The notes under the pieces: model-generated
What the model was told of the DNA's origin: nothing
Database searches by the model: none
The model's input: the letters and a program-made list of their open reading frames with translations, nothing else
Source of the DNA: a virus
Length of the DNA: 64,000 nt
Direction: 5' to 3' (one strand)
IMG/VR virus record: IMGVR_UViG_3300017991_002192
Coordinates: 1 to 64,000 of that record
Program-made: the position numbers and the translations under genes
In this document: piece after piece, positions 52,284 to 60,431 of the stretch
How the letters are laid out: the number at the start of each line of letters is the position of its first letter
Numbering within the stretch: the first letter of the stretch is position 1

Positions 52284-52847
52284 CTAGCCTTTCAAGGGCT
52301 CTCCCGTGTCATCAAACAAACGGCTGATCACATACTCGCCGTCCTTCTCCTCAAAGCTCCACAGGTCCTTCGTGCTCTTGTGGACTAACTCACTTGTCTT
52401 GTCGTCCGAGCTAATGAAGGTTCCGTGCAAGTCACCAAGGCTGGCGAAGCGCATGGTGGGAGGGTTTGCGTCCTCGGAGGTTCCTGGCCGAAGGTGGTAG
52501 CGAGAGACGGGCATGAAGTACCCGTCATCCCATCTCACGAACACATTGTCTCCCAGGCTCGTGCAGTCACCCTCTGCCGTCCGCACCATGATAACCGATC
52601 CCTCGACGCCCTCATCAGGGATGTAGTCATAGTGAAGAACCGAACCAATGTTTGCCACGAAAGCAACGCGCGTACCCGCAACCGCCGGAACCGCCAACGC
52701 ATTCTTCTCACGCTCACGATCAGTCAGGCTCCGAACCGCAACAAACTGACCCCCATCCAACTTTTTGCCCTGGATGTGGGAGTCCATCACATCGGTGTCG
52801 GGGCCCAGCGTAATGCTGGCATAGGGATCGAAGGGGTCACCACTCAT
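52284..52847 (-). CDS. unknown beta-rich protein, 187 aa
   Basis: Mostly strands: GTRVAFVANIGSVLHYDYIP, GVEGSVIMVRTAEGDCTSLG, NVFVRWDDGYFMPVSRYHLR. An SH3/KOW-like barrel is likely, followed by a second small domain. Lies between fibre and tail-type genes. Function unknown. Confidence 0.65.
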   Translation of the reverse strand: MSGDPFDPYASITLGPDTDVMDSHIQGKKLDGGQFVAVRSLTDREREKNALAVPAVAGTRVAFVANIGSVLHYDYIPDEGVEGSVIMVRTAEGDCTSLGDNVFVRWDDGYFMPVSRYHLRPGTSEDANPPTMRFASLGDLHGTFISSDDKTSELVHKSTKDLWSFEEKDGEYVISRLFDDTGEPLKG

Positions 52848-52850
52848 TGA

Positions 52851-54479
52851 TTACCTCGTTACCGTGAAACCGACCGTGGTCGTCTGTGGTGCGCCGAACG
52901 TCACCGTGAAACTGGCTGCCGATCGAGAAGTCACAACCGGAATGTCCGCAACCGCCCCAGGCAAGATGGCCGAATCGAGATGCACGGTGTAGGCTGCATC
53001 TGGCTGGGGAACCGGGAACGTGAATGTCGCTGCTGGTGCAGCGGCGAATGCGAGCGACCCAACCGAGAGAGTCTCCGCTACGGTGGAAGTCCCGTCTCCA
53101 GTCAGGGTGCCGCGTGTGCAATTCGTCAGTGTAGCCGCCGAGGAACCCGTCACATCCAGAGCACCCAGAGACGAGTTTTGCGCCGTGAGAGCGCCTCCCC
53201 CACCCACCGTCGTGGAAGTGCTCACGTCCGAATTGGCAATCAAAGCCGTCCCGCCAGACAACGTAAACGCTGCGCTTAGCCGAGACGAGCGAACATCTAG
53301 GCTCCCGACCACCCCAACAAACGTTGCCGTGACCGCCGTCGAAACCGTCATGTCGCGCAACGTGTAGGTGGATGTCGCGATGGACGGCAACGTGCCGCCT
53401 GAATCGTAACGAAGGTCGATTCGAGAAACGTTGCCGAGTCCGACAACCTCAAACCGAGCACACTCGTGACAGATCAACGTAGCTCCGGTGCTCGATCCGG
53501 CGCAGTCGCCGCCCTGCACGTAGATGTTGTTGATCGACGCCAGGTTCATGTACTGGCCCGTCACTCCGGCCGGAACGAAGTCGCAGTTGAGAAACGCGAT
53601 ATGATCGTTCGCAACCGTAGAACCGGCAGCCGAATCTACCCCACCAGCCAGCGTGGCTCCCGAAAGCACAAAAGTTGCCGGCACAGAAGTTGCCATCGTA
53701 ATCGCATTTCCAGCCAACCCAGGTACCTGCGCTCGAAGCGTGATCACCGGACCGCTGGAAAATGCCTTAACCGTCGTGTCAAGCGGCGTGTTGATTGGAT
53801 CGTTGATTGCCGTCGTGAGATTCGTGGCCGTGTCGATGAACGTGGCTCCAAGCAGAAATTCTCCCGCTACCGGAACACCGGACGCAATCGCCGTGAGCGT
53901 GATCCCGGCAATGGAAACCGTGTCTCCCGCAAGCGTCACATCGGATACCGTGATCGTGCCTGTCGCGTAGAGCGCAGAAGTCACCGTGACACAAGCGCTC
54001 GACACGTCGGTGTTCTCGAAGCGCACGCCTTCAAAGGTCACACGCCGAGGCACCGAGAAAGGTCCCTCCAAGATAGTGAGCGTATCGTTCGCAGTGGCGT
54101 TCCGAACGATGACGTTTCCGAGTCCCCGGACCTGGACGCCGTCACGATCAGCGTAAACATCCTCGATGTAGACCCCCGGCATTAGAAGAATGAGCCAGGG
54201 ATTCGAGGCGCTCGCTGACGTGGGAACCGCCGCAAAGGCTGCCTGAAGGGTCGTGATCGGGTTGTTGTCCGCGTCCTTGCTCACGCCATCGCCAGAGCCG
54301 CAAACGATCACACCATCGACACCCTGCAAACCGATGATTTCGGCCAGCTTGCGAGCGCTTACAACAGCATCCGAAAAGAGAAGCTCTCCGGTTGTCGCGT
54401 CCGACTCGATTAGCCGAACACCAACGCCACTATCGCCGACGATTTCCAGAGCATCGAGTTTGAGCGGGGGCTGTGCCAT
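52851..54479 (-). CDS. beta-helix fibre or tailspike-like protein
   Basis: The 542-aa protein has a pectate-lyase-like right-handed beta-helix: LILLMPGVYIEDVYADRDGV, VQVRGLGNVIVRNATANDTL, then SRIDLRYDSGGTLPSIATST and many short SxxT/N repeat turns. An inserted phage domain (residues ~170-280) reads GTITVSDVTLAGDTVSIAGI, AGEFLLGATFIDTATNLTTA. The C-terminal ~80 residues form a small beta domain similar in plan to the end of the 142-aa protein at 55978. Likely surface-exposed adsorption fibre. No catalytic residues assigned. Confidence 0.8.
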   Translation of the reverse strand: MAQPPLKLDALEIVGDSGVGVRLIESDATTGELLFSDAVVSARKLAEIIGLQGVDGVIVCGSGDGVSKDADNNPITTLQAAFAAVPTSASASNPWLILLMPGVYIEDVYADRDGVQVRGLGNVIVRNATANDTLTILEGPFSVPRRVTFEGVRFENTDVSSACVTVTSALYATGTITVSDVTLAGDTVSIAGITLTAIASGVPVAGEFLLGATFIDTATNLTTAINDPINTPLDTTVKAFSSGPVITLRAQVPGLAGNAITMATSVPATFVLSGATLAGGVDSAAGSTVANDHIAFLNCDFVPAGVTGQYMNLASINNIYVQGGDCAGSSTGATLICHECARFEVVGLGNVSRIDLRYDSGGTLPSIATSTYTLRDMTVSTAVTATFVGVVGSLDVRSSRLSAAFTLSGGTALIANSDVSTSTTVGGGGALTAQNSSLGALDVTGSSAATLTNCTRGTLTGDGTSTVAETLSVGSLAFAAAPAATFTFPVPQPDAAYTVHLDSAILPGAVADIPVVTSRSAASFTVTFGAPQTTTVGFTVTR

Positions 54480-54488
54480 GAGTTGCTC

Positions 54489-55541
54489 CTAGAGGATCTC
54501 CCGCGTCATGGCGTTGCGCCCCTTCGTGGTGATCTTCATCGCCCCAGCCCGGTTGGCTTTGATCATCCCCTTCTTGGCGAGCGACTGGAGAAGGGGGTTA
54601 GCCCGAAAGTCGTAGGGGCCAAGGTTATTGCGTTCGAAGTAGCGGACCCGGTGACCGCCCTTGATCCCGCCGATGATGTTGAGAGCCTTCTGCTCATCGG
54701 GAGGAAGTTTGTCCTCATCCCCAGACGGAAGAATGGCCGACAGGTTGGATGGGTTGACTTTGATGCGGGCAAAGGAGCCACGACCACCCGATTCGCCAAC
54801 AACCACAGCTCCGTTGGCCGGGATGGGGTAGTTGCGCCGATCCAGATCAACCTGCTTGCGCTCGAAGGGGTTGGGGCCGCCCCACGAGCCCATCTCCGTT
54901 TTCATCTGACCCGTCTGCATGTTGACGACGATGACGTAGCCGCGCTGTCCCGAAGCACTGGCCGACCCTTCGCTCGGACTGTAGGTCGTGTCCGGCTCGA
55001 CTCGAATGTCCTTGCGCCGGTATCCCACGGACTTGAGAGCCCGCTGAAGCACCGGAGGCAACTCGCGAAGCTCCACCCAAAAGTCCTTGGCCGTCCGCAA
55101 CACTCCCGGCTCTGTCTCCAAAATGAGTTTGTAGGGATGTTCCGAGTAGTATTTCTGGAACCTCTCGCGATGCGTGTCCCACCCCACCCCCGGACGACCG
55201 AAGGGATCTAGACCAGGGCTTGGGGACAACATTCGAATCATGACAACTGGATACTTCGATACCGCGCGGTCTAGCTCCTTGCGGACGAGCCTCGTTAGGT
55301 GTTGACGACCTTTCGTAGCTCCAATCTCAGCGTCCATGTAGATCCCAAGGATAACCTCTCGTTTCCCGTTCAAAGTCGGCTTGTCCGAAATCACCTTGAC
55401 GCTATCGACACCCTGTAGCTTCTCAATCTGCTTGGAAAGACTACCCAGAGCGCCCGCATCCTTCTCGATCAAAGGCAACAGATAGGACCGCAGATCCTCC
55501 CGTTGATAAGCCAGCTTCAAGACTCTCTTGCGTAGCGACAT
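54489..55541 (-). CDS. unknown protein with SLR N-terminal helix, 350 aa
   Basis: Begins MSLRKRVLKLAYQREDLRSY continuing LLPLIEKD, the shared element. An alpha/beta domain (VKVISDKPTLNGKREVILGI) and a middle strand region follow. The C-terminal winged-helix-like end reads NPLLQSLAKKGMIKANRAGA, MKITTKGRNAM. Function unknown; within the virion block. Confidence 0.65.
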   Translation of the reverse strand: MSLRKRVLKLAYQREDLRSYLLPLIEKDAGALGSLSKQIEKLQGVDSVKVISDKPTLNGKREVILGIYMDAEIGATKGRQHLTRLVRKELDRAVSKYPVVMIRMLSPSPGLDPFGRPGVGWDTHRERFQKYYSEHPYKLILETEPGVLRTAKDFWVELRELPPVLQRALKSVGYRRKDIRVEPDTTYSPSEGSASASGQRGYVIVVNMQTGQMKTEMGSWGGPNPFERKQVDLDRRNYPIPANGAVVVGESGGRGSFARIKVNPSNLSAILPSGDEDKLPPDEQKALNIIGGIKGGHRVRYFERNNLGPYDFRANPLLQSLAKKGMIKANRAGAMKITTKGRNAMTREIL

Positions 55542-55549
55542 GAGTCCTC

Positions 55550-55978
55550 CTACACGAACAGATCGAAGCCCACGAACCCCGTAAACGAGATGCTCGCGTT
55601 GATGGTGAAGCCGGTGAGAGTTTTGTTTGTCGTCCAGAAGTACACCGGGTCTTGTTGAGCAATCTGGACGCGATAGCTCGTGTTGGAAAGGGGTGTCGCG
55701 AACGTCACCGTTTGACTCGTATCGTTCGTGAACGTCAGAATGCCATTGATCGCACTTGTGGTAGCCAAGATATTCTCCACCTGGCCGATGGCCGTCTGCT
55801 GATCATCGAGAACGAATTGCGGAATCTGTGTGTTGGAATCGCAGAGAGGACCGTAGGGCGAGAGGATGTCTCGAATCCCAAGCACACCATTCATGTTCTG
55901 GACGATGGTGTAGTACCACGACTGTCCGCCGCTCTCCGAGCGGTACGTGAACGCTGACTCGATCAGTGAGAGGGTCAT
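55550..55978 (-). CDS. small fibre/lectin-type protein, 142 aa
   Basis: An N-terminal adaptor-like half (QSWYYTIVQNMNGVLGIRDI) is followed by a beta-sandwich half: TVTFATPLSNTSYRVQIAQQ and FTINASISFTGFVGFDLFV. The second half matches the pattern of phage tail-fibre C-terminal domains. Likely a tail-tip or fibre accessory protein. Confidence 0.65.
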   Translation of the reverse strand: MTLSLIESAFTYRSESGGQSWYYTIVQNMNGVLGIRDILSPYGPLCDSNTQIPQFVLDDQQTAIGQVENILATTSAINGILTFTNDTSQTVTFATPLSNTSYRVQIAQQDPVYFWTTNKTLTGFTINASISFTGFVGFDLFV

Positions 55979-56301
55979 CGATCACCATCTCGGGTCCAAA
56001 TCCACGACGTATCCATCCCCTTCTTCTCAAAGAAGGTCTTGAGCGACATGATCGCCTTCCAGTCTGACGACCATACTGTGAAACCGCCGACCTCTTCCTT
56101 CACCCCCAAATCGGGAAGCTGGTCCACACCCGCGAGCTTGAAACGACCATCCCGAAAGCTCCGCAACAAACTCACATAAGGCGCCGAATCCTGGTTGTGG
56201 TAAACCCGGAATCGATACTCTGGTTTGGCACGTTTCAGCAGCCAATCACGGGCCACCTTCTTAGCCATGATGATCCGCCGCTCAGATGGTTTCTTTTCCA
56301 T
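55975..56301 (-). CDS. unknown protein, 108 aa
   Basis: Overlaps the downstream gene by four bases. Basic N-terminus (MAKKVARDWLLKRAKPEYRF) has a weak form of the recurring AKKVAxxWL helix. A small alpha/beta fold follows. An alternative start is the internal ATG twelve codons in. Function unknown. Confidence 0.6.
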   Translation of the reverse strand: MEKKPSERRIIMAKKVARDWLLKRAKPEYRFRVYHNQDSAPYVSLLRSFRDGRFKLAGVDQLPDLGVKEEVGGFTVWSSDWKAIMSLKTFFEKKGMDTSWIWTRDGDR

Positions 56302-56377
56302 GAGGTAGAGGAGTCCTACTCAAATGGGACGGATAGGCGGAGTACCGGCCCAGGAGCCCCTGAAAGGCCCAGAAACG

Positions 56378-56414
56378 CAGAAACCGGACCCTGGAGCCCA
56401 GAGCCCGGTTTCTG
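56378..56414 (-). terminator. strong hairpin after the lipoprotein gene
   Basis: CAGAAACCGG (56378-56387) pairs perfectly with CCGGTTTCTG (56405-56414). The hairpin follows the lipoprotein stop by 16 bases and precedes the virion block. Only a short T-rich stretch (GTTTCT) follows on the minus strand. The 129-base gap holds nothing else evident. Confidence 0.5.
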
Positions 56415-56430
56415 GCTGCCGTGGGCGGAA

Positions 56431-57000
56431 CTAGCGTCTACACTCGTCAAACGTGATCTCGACAGCCGGGACCGAGATCATGCTACCGGGCTCGGCGACC
56501 TGATCGGTGATGGGCTTGATCAACCCCCGAATGTACGCAATGGCCCCCAGCGCGGCGACCCCCTTCTTGCAGTCGTGCTGCTTGAGTTTCTTGGCGTAAA
56601 ACTCGCCGGTCATGAGAGCTATGCCGGAGACGCCCTCGATGAGCGGAACCAGATCTTCGTGTCCCTGCGGCGTGTCGCCCTTGATCGCCAGGCACTCTTC
56701 AAGGTCTAGCTCCATCGCAGGAAGAACGATCTTGTCCTGCATCTTCCCCGACAGCACATCCTGCGCCGAACCGAACCCCGAGATCAGAACCTCCGTTGCC
56801 ACGCACCCGCCGAAATTCTTCTTCTCGATGAATTCGTTGCGTCCGATCATGGCGGCGGTCTTGCCACCGTCCAGGGCGATGAGAATGAGCGGGTAGTAGT
56901 CCTCGGGACTAGCGGTTTGCTTCTTGACCTTGCAGCCCGTGGACCCAGCCATGAGCCCAATAAGAGCAACCACCGACATGAATTTTGCGAATCGAGACAT
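56431..57000 (-). CDS. phage lipoprotein, 189 aa
   Basis: From ATG 57000 the protein has a signal peptide (MSRFAKFMSVVALIGLMAG) ending in lipobox AGSTGC, so it is probably lipidated and exported. The mature part is an alpha/beta domain with four further Cys (GGCVATEV, EECLAIKG, HDCKKG, DECRR) likely forming disulfides. Phage lipoproteins often act in superinfection exclusion or immunity at the envelope; nothing here proves that role. Confidence 0.7.
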   Translation of the reverse strand: MSRFAKFMSVVALIGLMAGSTGCKVKKQTASPEDYYPLILIALDGGKTAAMIGRNEFIEKKNFGGCVATEVLISGFGSAQDVLSGKMQDKIVLPAMELDLEECLAIKGDTPQGHEDLVPLIEGVSGIALMTGEFYAKKLKQHDCKKGVAALGAIAYIRGLIKPITDQVAEPGSMISVPAVEITFDECRR

Positions 57001-57040
57001 GACCTTCTCCTGTGCTTGACGTGTCATAGGCGGACTATCG

Positions 57041-57655
57041 CTAGTCCACGACGTGCGTTACTCGGGCATCCCAAGCGTTGCGTTGTACTTCGCGAAGAAT
57101 GTTGAGGTTTCTGCTGATGGCATCGAAGACCTGAGCGTAGGTCTCCATCTCCTCATTGTTCTGCATCTTCTGCGTGGCTCGCATGAACCGATGTCGCACG
57201 AGACCTTGCGTGACGCCCAGACGCTTTGCGACCTCGCTCTGACACGTGGTCTTGTACATGAGCACCATGATCTCAACATCCTTCGGATCAGCCAAGAAGC
57301 CACGCATTGCTTCCTCGATCTCCTCCGCCGTCACATCAGGCAACGAGAGCATAAACTGAATGCGTAGGGTTGCTCGTTGCAGTCGGTAGCAGACAGTCGG
57401 CTGACTGACCTTGAAGATGTTTGCAATGTCTGTTTGTTTCAGGTGACGAAAGAAGTACAACTCCACGAAGTCAGCTTCACGCGGTGGGAGATCCTCGATG
57501 ATCTCCCGAATGCGCTCCAGGTTTCGTTGCGCCTCTTCGGAAGGCTCATCGTTGACCGTTGACTCGATGAAGTCCATCAAGTCGTCAACCGAGTACCGAG
57601 CCTCTAACTCGGCAGGATCAACTGACCGGCAATCCGTCCATCGCGTCGCCATCAA
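57041..57655 (-). CDS. sigma-factor-like protein with two region-4 HTH units
   Basis: The 204-aa protein has a sigma region 4-like HTH at ~70-115: LPPREADFVELYFFRHLKQT, DIANIFKVSQPTVCYRLQRA. A second related unit at ~125-165 reads FLADPKDVEIMVLMYKTTCQ, SEVAKRLGVTQGLVRHRFMR. No clear region 2. It could guide host RNA polymerase to late promoters or act as an anti-sigma/adaptor. Its start overlaps the NusG-like gene by four bases. Confidence 0.7.
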   Translation of the reverse strand: MMATRWTDCRSVDPAELEARYSVDDLMDFIESTVNDEPSEEAQRNLERIREIIEDLPPREADFVELYFFRHLKQTDIANIFKVSQPTVCYRLQRATLRIQFMLSLPDVTAEEIEEAMRGFLADPKDVEIMVLMYKTTCQSEVAKRLGVTQGLVRHRFMRATQKMQNNEEMETYAQVFDAISRNLNILREVQRNAWDARVTHVVD

Positions 57656-58203
57656 ACAACACCTTTGTCAATGCTCGCATCCAGAAACACCCGAGGAATC
57701 CGGGCCATCGTCTGCAACGACCGCAAACCGATGTGGACTATAGCACAGTCGTCCAAGATCAGAAGCACCTCTCCGTCCAAACCACGATACTTACCTTCGG
57801 TCACATGAACCTTCATGCCAGGTGAGATATCTGACGCAATACGCTCCATCAATTGTCGACGCAAACTCTGTATTTCAATATCCGCAATCGTACTCAGAAC
57901 CTTCACACCGGAGGGTGAGATTGCAGACATGACCTTTGAAACTAGCTTCGTGTCACTCTCCAATTTGAAATAGTCTACTTCGTCCAACCCCGAAGCTATG
58001 AAAGCATATCCTTCCATTAGGTGGATGGTGATTTGCTTGCCGCCTTTGGCGTAGACCTTCGCTGGCACGAACACGGGCCAGTCCTCATCTACGCCCAGAG
58101 CTTCACGGATATCGGTGACCAGAGACCCGTCTTCGACCTTTTGCTCGCCCTGCTTGGATAGCTCAAGAGCCACCCAGGTAACCCGGTCCCTCTGATCTCC
58201 CAT
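57652..58203 (-). CDS. NusG-like KOW-domain transcription factor
   Basis: The 183-aa protein has NusG order. The N-terminal domain starts VTWVALELSKQGEQKVEDG and has WPVFVPAKVYAKGGKQITIH, LMEGYAFIASGL at the usual 'eGYvFv' place. A C-terminal KOW motif ISPGMKVHVTEGKYRGLDGE follows. NusG couples RNA polymerase to elongation or antitermination. Start choices are 58203 or 58212. The gene lies between dnaX and the sigma-like gene with overlaps on both sides. Confidence 0.8.
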   Translation of the reverse strand: MGDQRDRVTWVALELSKQGEQKVEDGSLVTDIREALGVDEDWPVFVPAKVYAKGGKQITIHLMEGYAFIASGLDEVDYFKLESDTKLVSKVMSAISPSGVKVLSTIADIEIQSLRRQLMERIASDISPGMKVHVTEGKYRGLDGEVLLILDDCAIVHIGLRSLQTMARIPRVFLDASIDKGVV

Positions 58204-59362
58204 TCTCGTCAATCAACTCCCGCAGCCGTTCATCCAAACGCTGCGCAAAGTCTTCGGGAGACAGAGTAGAGGATTGGCGAGAACCATCTTGCGGAGCGCC
58301 TTGCCGGTTAGAACGTGCAGCACGTGGATCACAAAACACACCCGTGGAAGTCACGTACCCCTCTACAATACCAGCCTGCTCCTCAGGAGCCGGGTCCGGT
58401 AAAGGTTTTTCAGGGGACGGGGAAGGTGCATCTTCGGTCTTTTTCGGTGCAGGCGGAGCTACGATTTTCGGCTCGGAAGAACCTTCACTCACGGTGGGCT
58501 GCACGGCAACAGGAGTCTCGGTCTGCACGATCGTGGCTACCGCTCCAGTCGCCAATTGATGAAGTGCAGCCAAATCACAACGCAGCATTGCAGACGAAAC
58601 CCGGCCCGGACGCTTCGCAAATCTCGACCCGGCTTCAATCAGAAATGCCCCATGGCGATCTCCGACTTCTTTGAGTTTGTCCTTGTCCAAAAATGAAGGT
58701 ACGGTTCCTACTCCCAAATTTGCCAACCGATATGCCAACATTGCCAACTCGGCCAGGTTGTCGTAGGCAGTGGCCGGGGCGACGTGCTGCAAAAGCCGCT
58801 CTATGGCTTCCAGGAGGGCTTTCTGGTCCTTTCCGATGTTCTCCAGAACCTCCAGGTAGATCGGATTGGCGTCCATCTGGAGATACGAGCGGACGCTCTC
58901 AGGACTCACATCCCCGACCATCGAGACCCCCTCGACAGCCTTGATGGCGTCTCGGATGTGGCACTCCGTGGCCTCGGCTATGAGCATCAGGGCCTCTGGC
59001 TGGTGAGGGATCTCTTCAGCGGTGCAGATCTGCCCCAGCCGCTCCGCGATCTGCGCAGGCGCGCAGGGTCGGATGATGAAGGCGGGAGCGCAGCGGGACA
59101 GGACAGCCGGTCGCATCTTCTCGGGCTCCGTCGTCGCGAAGATGCACACGAGCTTCTTGTCCTGGCTGTTGGGCCGGTTGTCCTCCATCGGCAGAAGCAT
59201 GGCGTCGAATGCTTGACGACTTAGCTCATGGCAGTTGTGAGCCAGGACAGCATGACAACCGTTACCCTCACGTGAATAGGCGAAGAAAGCATGGCTGCCA
59301 GCAACAGCAACATCATAAACCTTCCTCTTCCCCGCGAGGATTCGTCGCACGAGCCTAGCCAC
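58163..59362 (-). CDS. dnaX: intein C-part plus DnaX C-extein
   Basis: GTG start at 59362 overlaps the endonuclease stop. Residues 1-43 are a typical split-intein C-part (RKVYDVAVAGSHAFFAYSRE, ending HAVLAHN). The C-extein then starts CHELSRQAFDAMLLPMED, completing the DnaX block 'DE-x-H-x-LS-x-x-x-F-N-A-x-L'. VLSRCAPAFIIRP carries the SRC arginine finger. The ~110-residue C-terminal part is Pro/Glu-rich tau-like. Mature DnaX would be about 483 aa. Clamp loading onto the phage or host sliding clamp is the likely role. Confidence 0.9.
   Translation of the reverse strand: MARLVRRILAGKRKVYDVAVAGSHAFFAYSREGNGCHAVLAHNCHELSRQAFDAMLLPMEDNRPNSQDKKLVCIFATTEPEKMRPAVLSRCAPAFIIRPCAPAQIAERLGQICTAEEIPHQPEALMLIAEATECHIRDAIKAVEGVSMVGDVSPESVRSYLQMDANPIYLEVLENIGKDQKALLEAIERLLQHVAPATAYDNLAELAMLAYRLANLGVGTVPSFLDKDKLKEVGDRHGAFLIEAGSRFAKRPGRVSSAMLRCDLAALHQLATGAVATIVQTETPVAVQPTVSEGSSEPKIVAPPAPKKTEDAPSPSPEKPLPDPAPEEQAGIVEGYVTSTGVFCDPRAARSNRQGAPQDGSRQSSTLSPEDFAQRLDERLRELIDENGRSEGPGYLGGS
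59234..59362 (-). mobile_element. split intein C-part (43 aa)
   Basis: 43 residues ending with the His-Asn pair (VLAHN) and followed by +1 Cys. The length fits natural split-intein C-parts. It must associate with the N-part encoded 1.07 kb upstream to splice DnaX in trans. Confidence 0.88.
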
Positions 59363-60422
59363 AAGCGCACCTCACCTTGTACCGCATCGAATCAGGAACG
59401 AAAGGCCGAACAGCTTTGACCAGGCTTTCAGCGTCGCTCCGAGGAACATACAGATACCAATACCCCCGAGCCTTAGCCTTGACTACCTGAAGATAGCCAC
59501 GACTACGAAACCACCCAACCATCAAATCATGTTCCTGCTCCGAAAAGGCTTCAGTGTGAAAAGCTGCGTGAGACAGCTTTTTGTTACTGAAAGAAACCGA
59601 TCCGTCATCCATGAACCAGTACGCCAAAGCTCTGTCATCGATCTCATCTAGCCATCGGCCGGTGACCCGCTTTGGGCCGCCACCGGGCCGGACAAGCTCG
59701 TAGATCTCCCCCAAGGCTACCGCGCAAGAGGAGGAGGCTTGAATTCCAAGATTGTCTGTGTATCCGCTTGTCTGCGTCTCTTGCCACCACCAAGACAATC
59801 GCTCTAACACTCGGATCTTGTGTAGTGTGTACTCACGTTGAGAAATCCCATGCGTGAATTGCAAACGCGGTGTTTTACACGGCACAGAAATTGACACATC
59901 ACCCAAAAGCACACCAAGAACCACGCTGCGCTCTATCGAGTTAAGCCTCTGTAACCCCGACCGACGATGTGCATGTCCTGGGTAATGCTTCGCATCCGGC
60001 AAACGAGCACGCATCTGATCCGGCGTTCGGTGAAGACGCAACCCACACCCACAAGCGCAAAGGGGCGCCCGAGCATTCCATTCAGCCGCTCGTTTCTCCC
60101 AATCCACCACCGGACCCGGAGTCATGCGAGCGGCGTGTTGTCGATCCCGTACCTTTCTAGGTTGTCCTCGCTCATCAACAGCCTCGATCAATTCTCCACA
60201 CCCGCAAGCGCAAGAAATAAGCGGAGCATGCCCCGGACGATATTTAGGTAGCCATACATTGCGCTGGGCGCCTTGCGCTTTGAGCCACTCCAAACTAACT
60301 CGAATTGGCTCAGCACAACCACAAGCACACAACTTTCCTCGCCGCAGCAGAAGCTCCAAACGTCTCTCCCAATAGGCGTCACTTCCTCTTGGATGGGGAT
60401 TTTTTGTCATCGCATCCAACAT
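59355..60422 (-). CDS. LAGLIDADG homing endonuclease inside the split intein
   Basis: The 355-aa protein has motifs ERSVVLGVLLGDVSISV and DRALAYWFMDDGSVSF. The N-terminal 130 residues contain three CACGCG/CACGCA zinc-type units (KLCACGCAEPIRV, SCACGCGELIEA, LCACGCGLRLHR), presumably for target binding. It is a free gene with its own ATG (60422, or 60410), ten bases after the N-part stop and overlapping the C-part start. Such fractured arrangements have been described for split inteins in phage-rich metagenomes. Confidence 0.9.
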   Translation of the reverse strand: MLDAMTKNPHPRGSDAYWERRLELLLRRGKLCACGCAEPIRVSLEWLKAQGAQRNVWLPKYRPGHAPLISCACGCGELIEAVDERGQPRKVRDRQHAARMTPGPVVDWEKRAAEWNARAPLCACGCGLRLHRTPDQMRARLPDAKHYPGHAHRRSGLQRLNSIERSVVLGVLLGDVSISVPCKTPRLQFTHGISQREYTLHKIRVLERLSWWWQETQTSGYTDNLGIQASSSCAVALGEIYELVRPGGGPKRVTGRWLDEIDDRALAYWFMDDGSVSFSNKKLSHAAFHTEAFSEQEHDLMVGWFRSRGYLQVVKAKARGYWYLYVPRSDAESLVKAVRPFVPDSMRYKVRCACG

Positions 60423-60431
60423 ATCACGACC

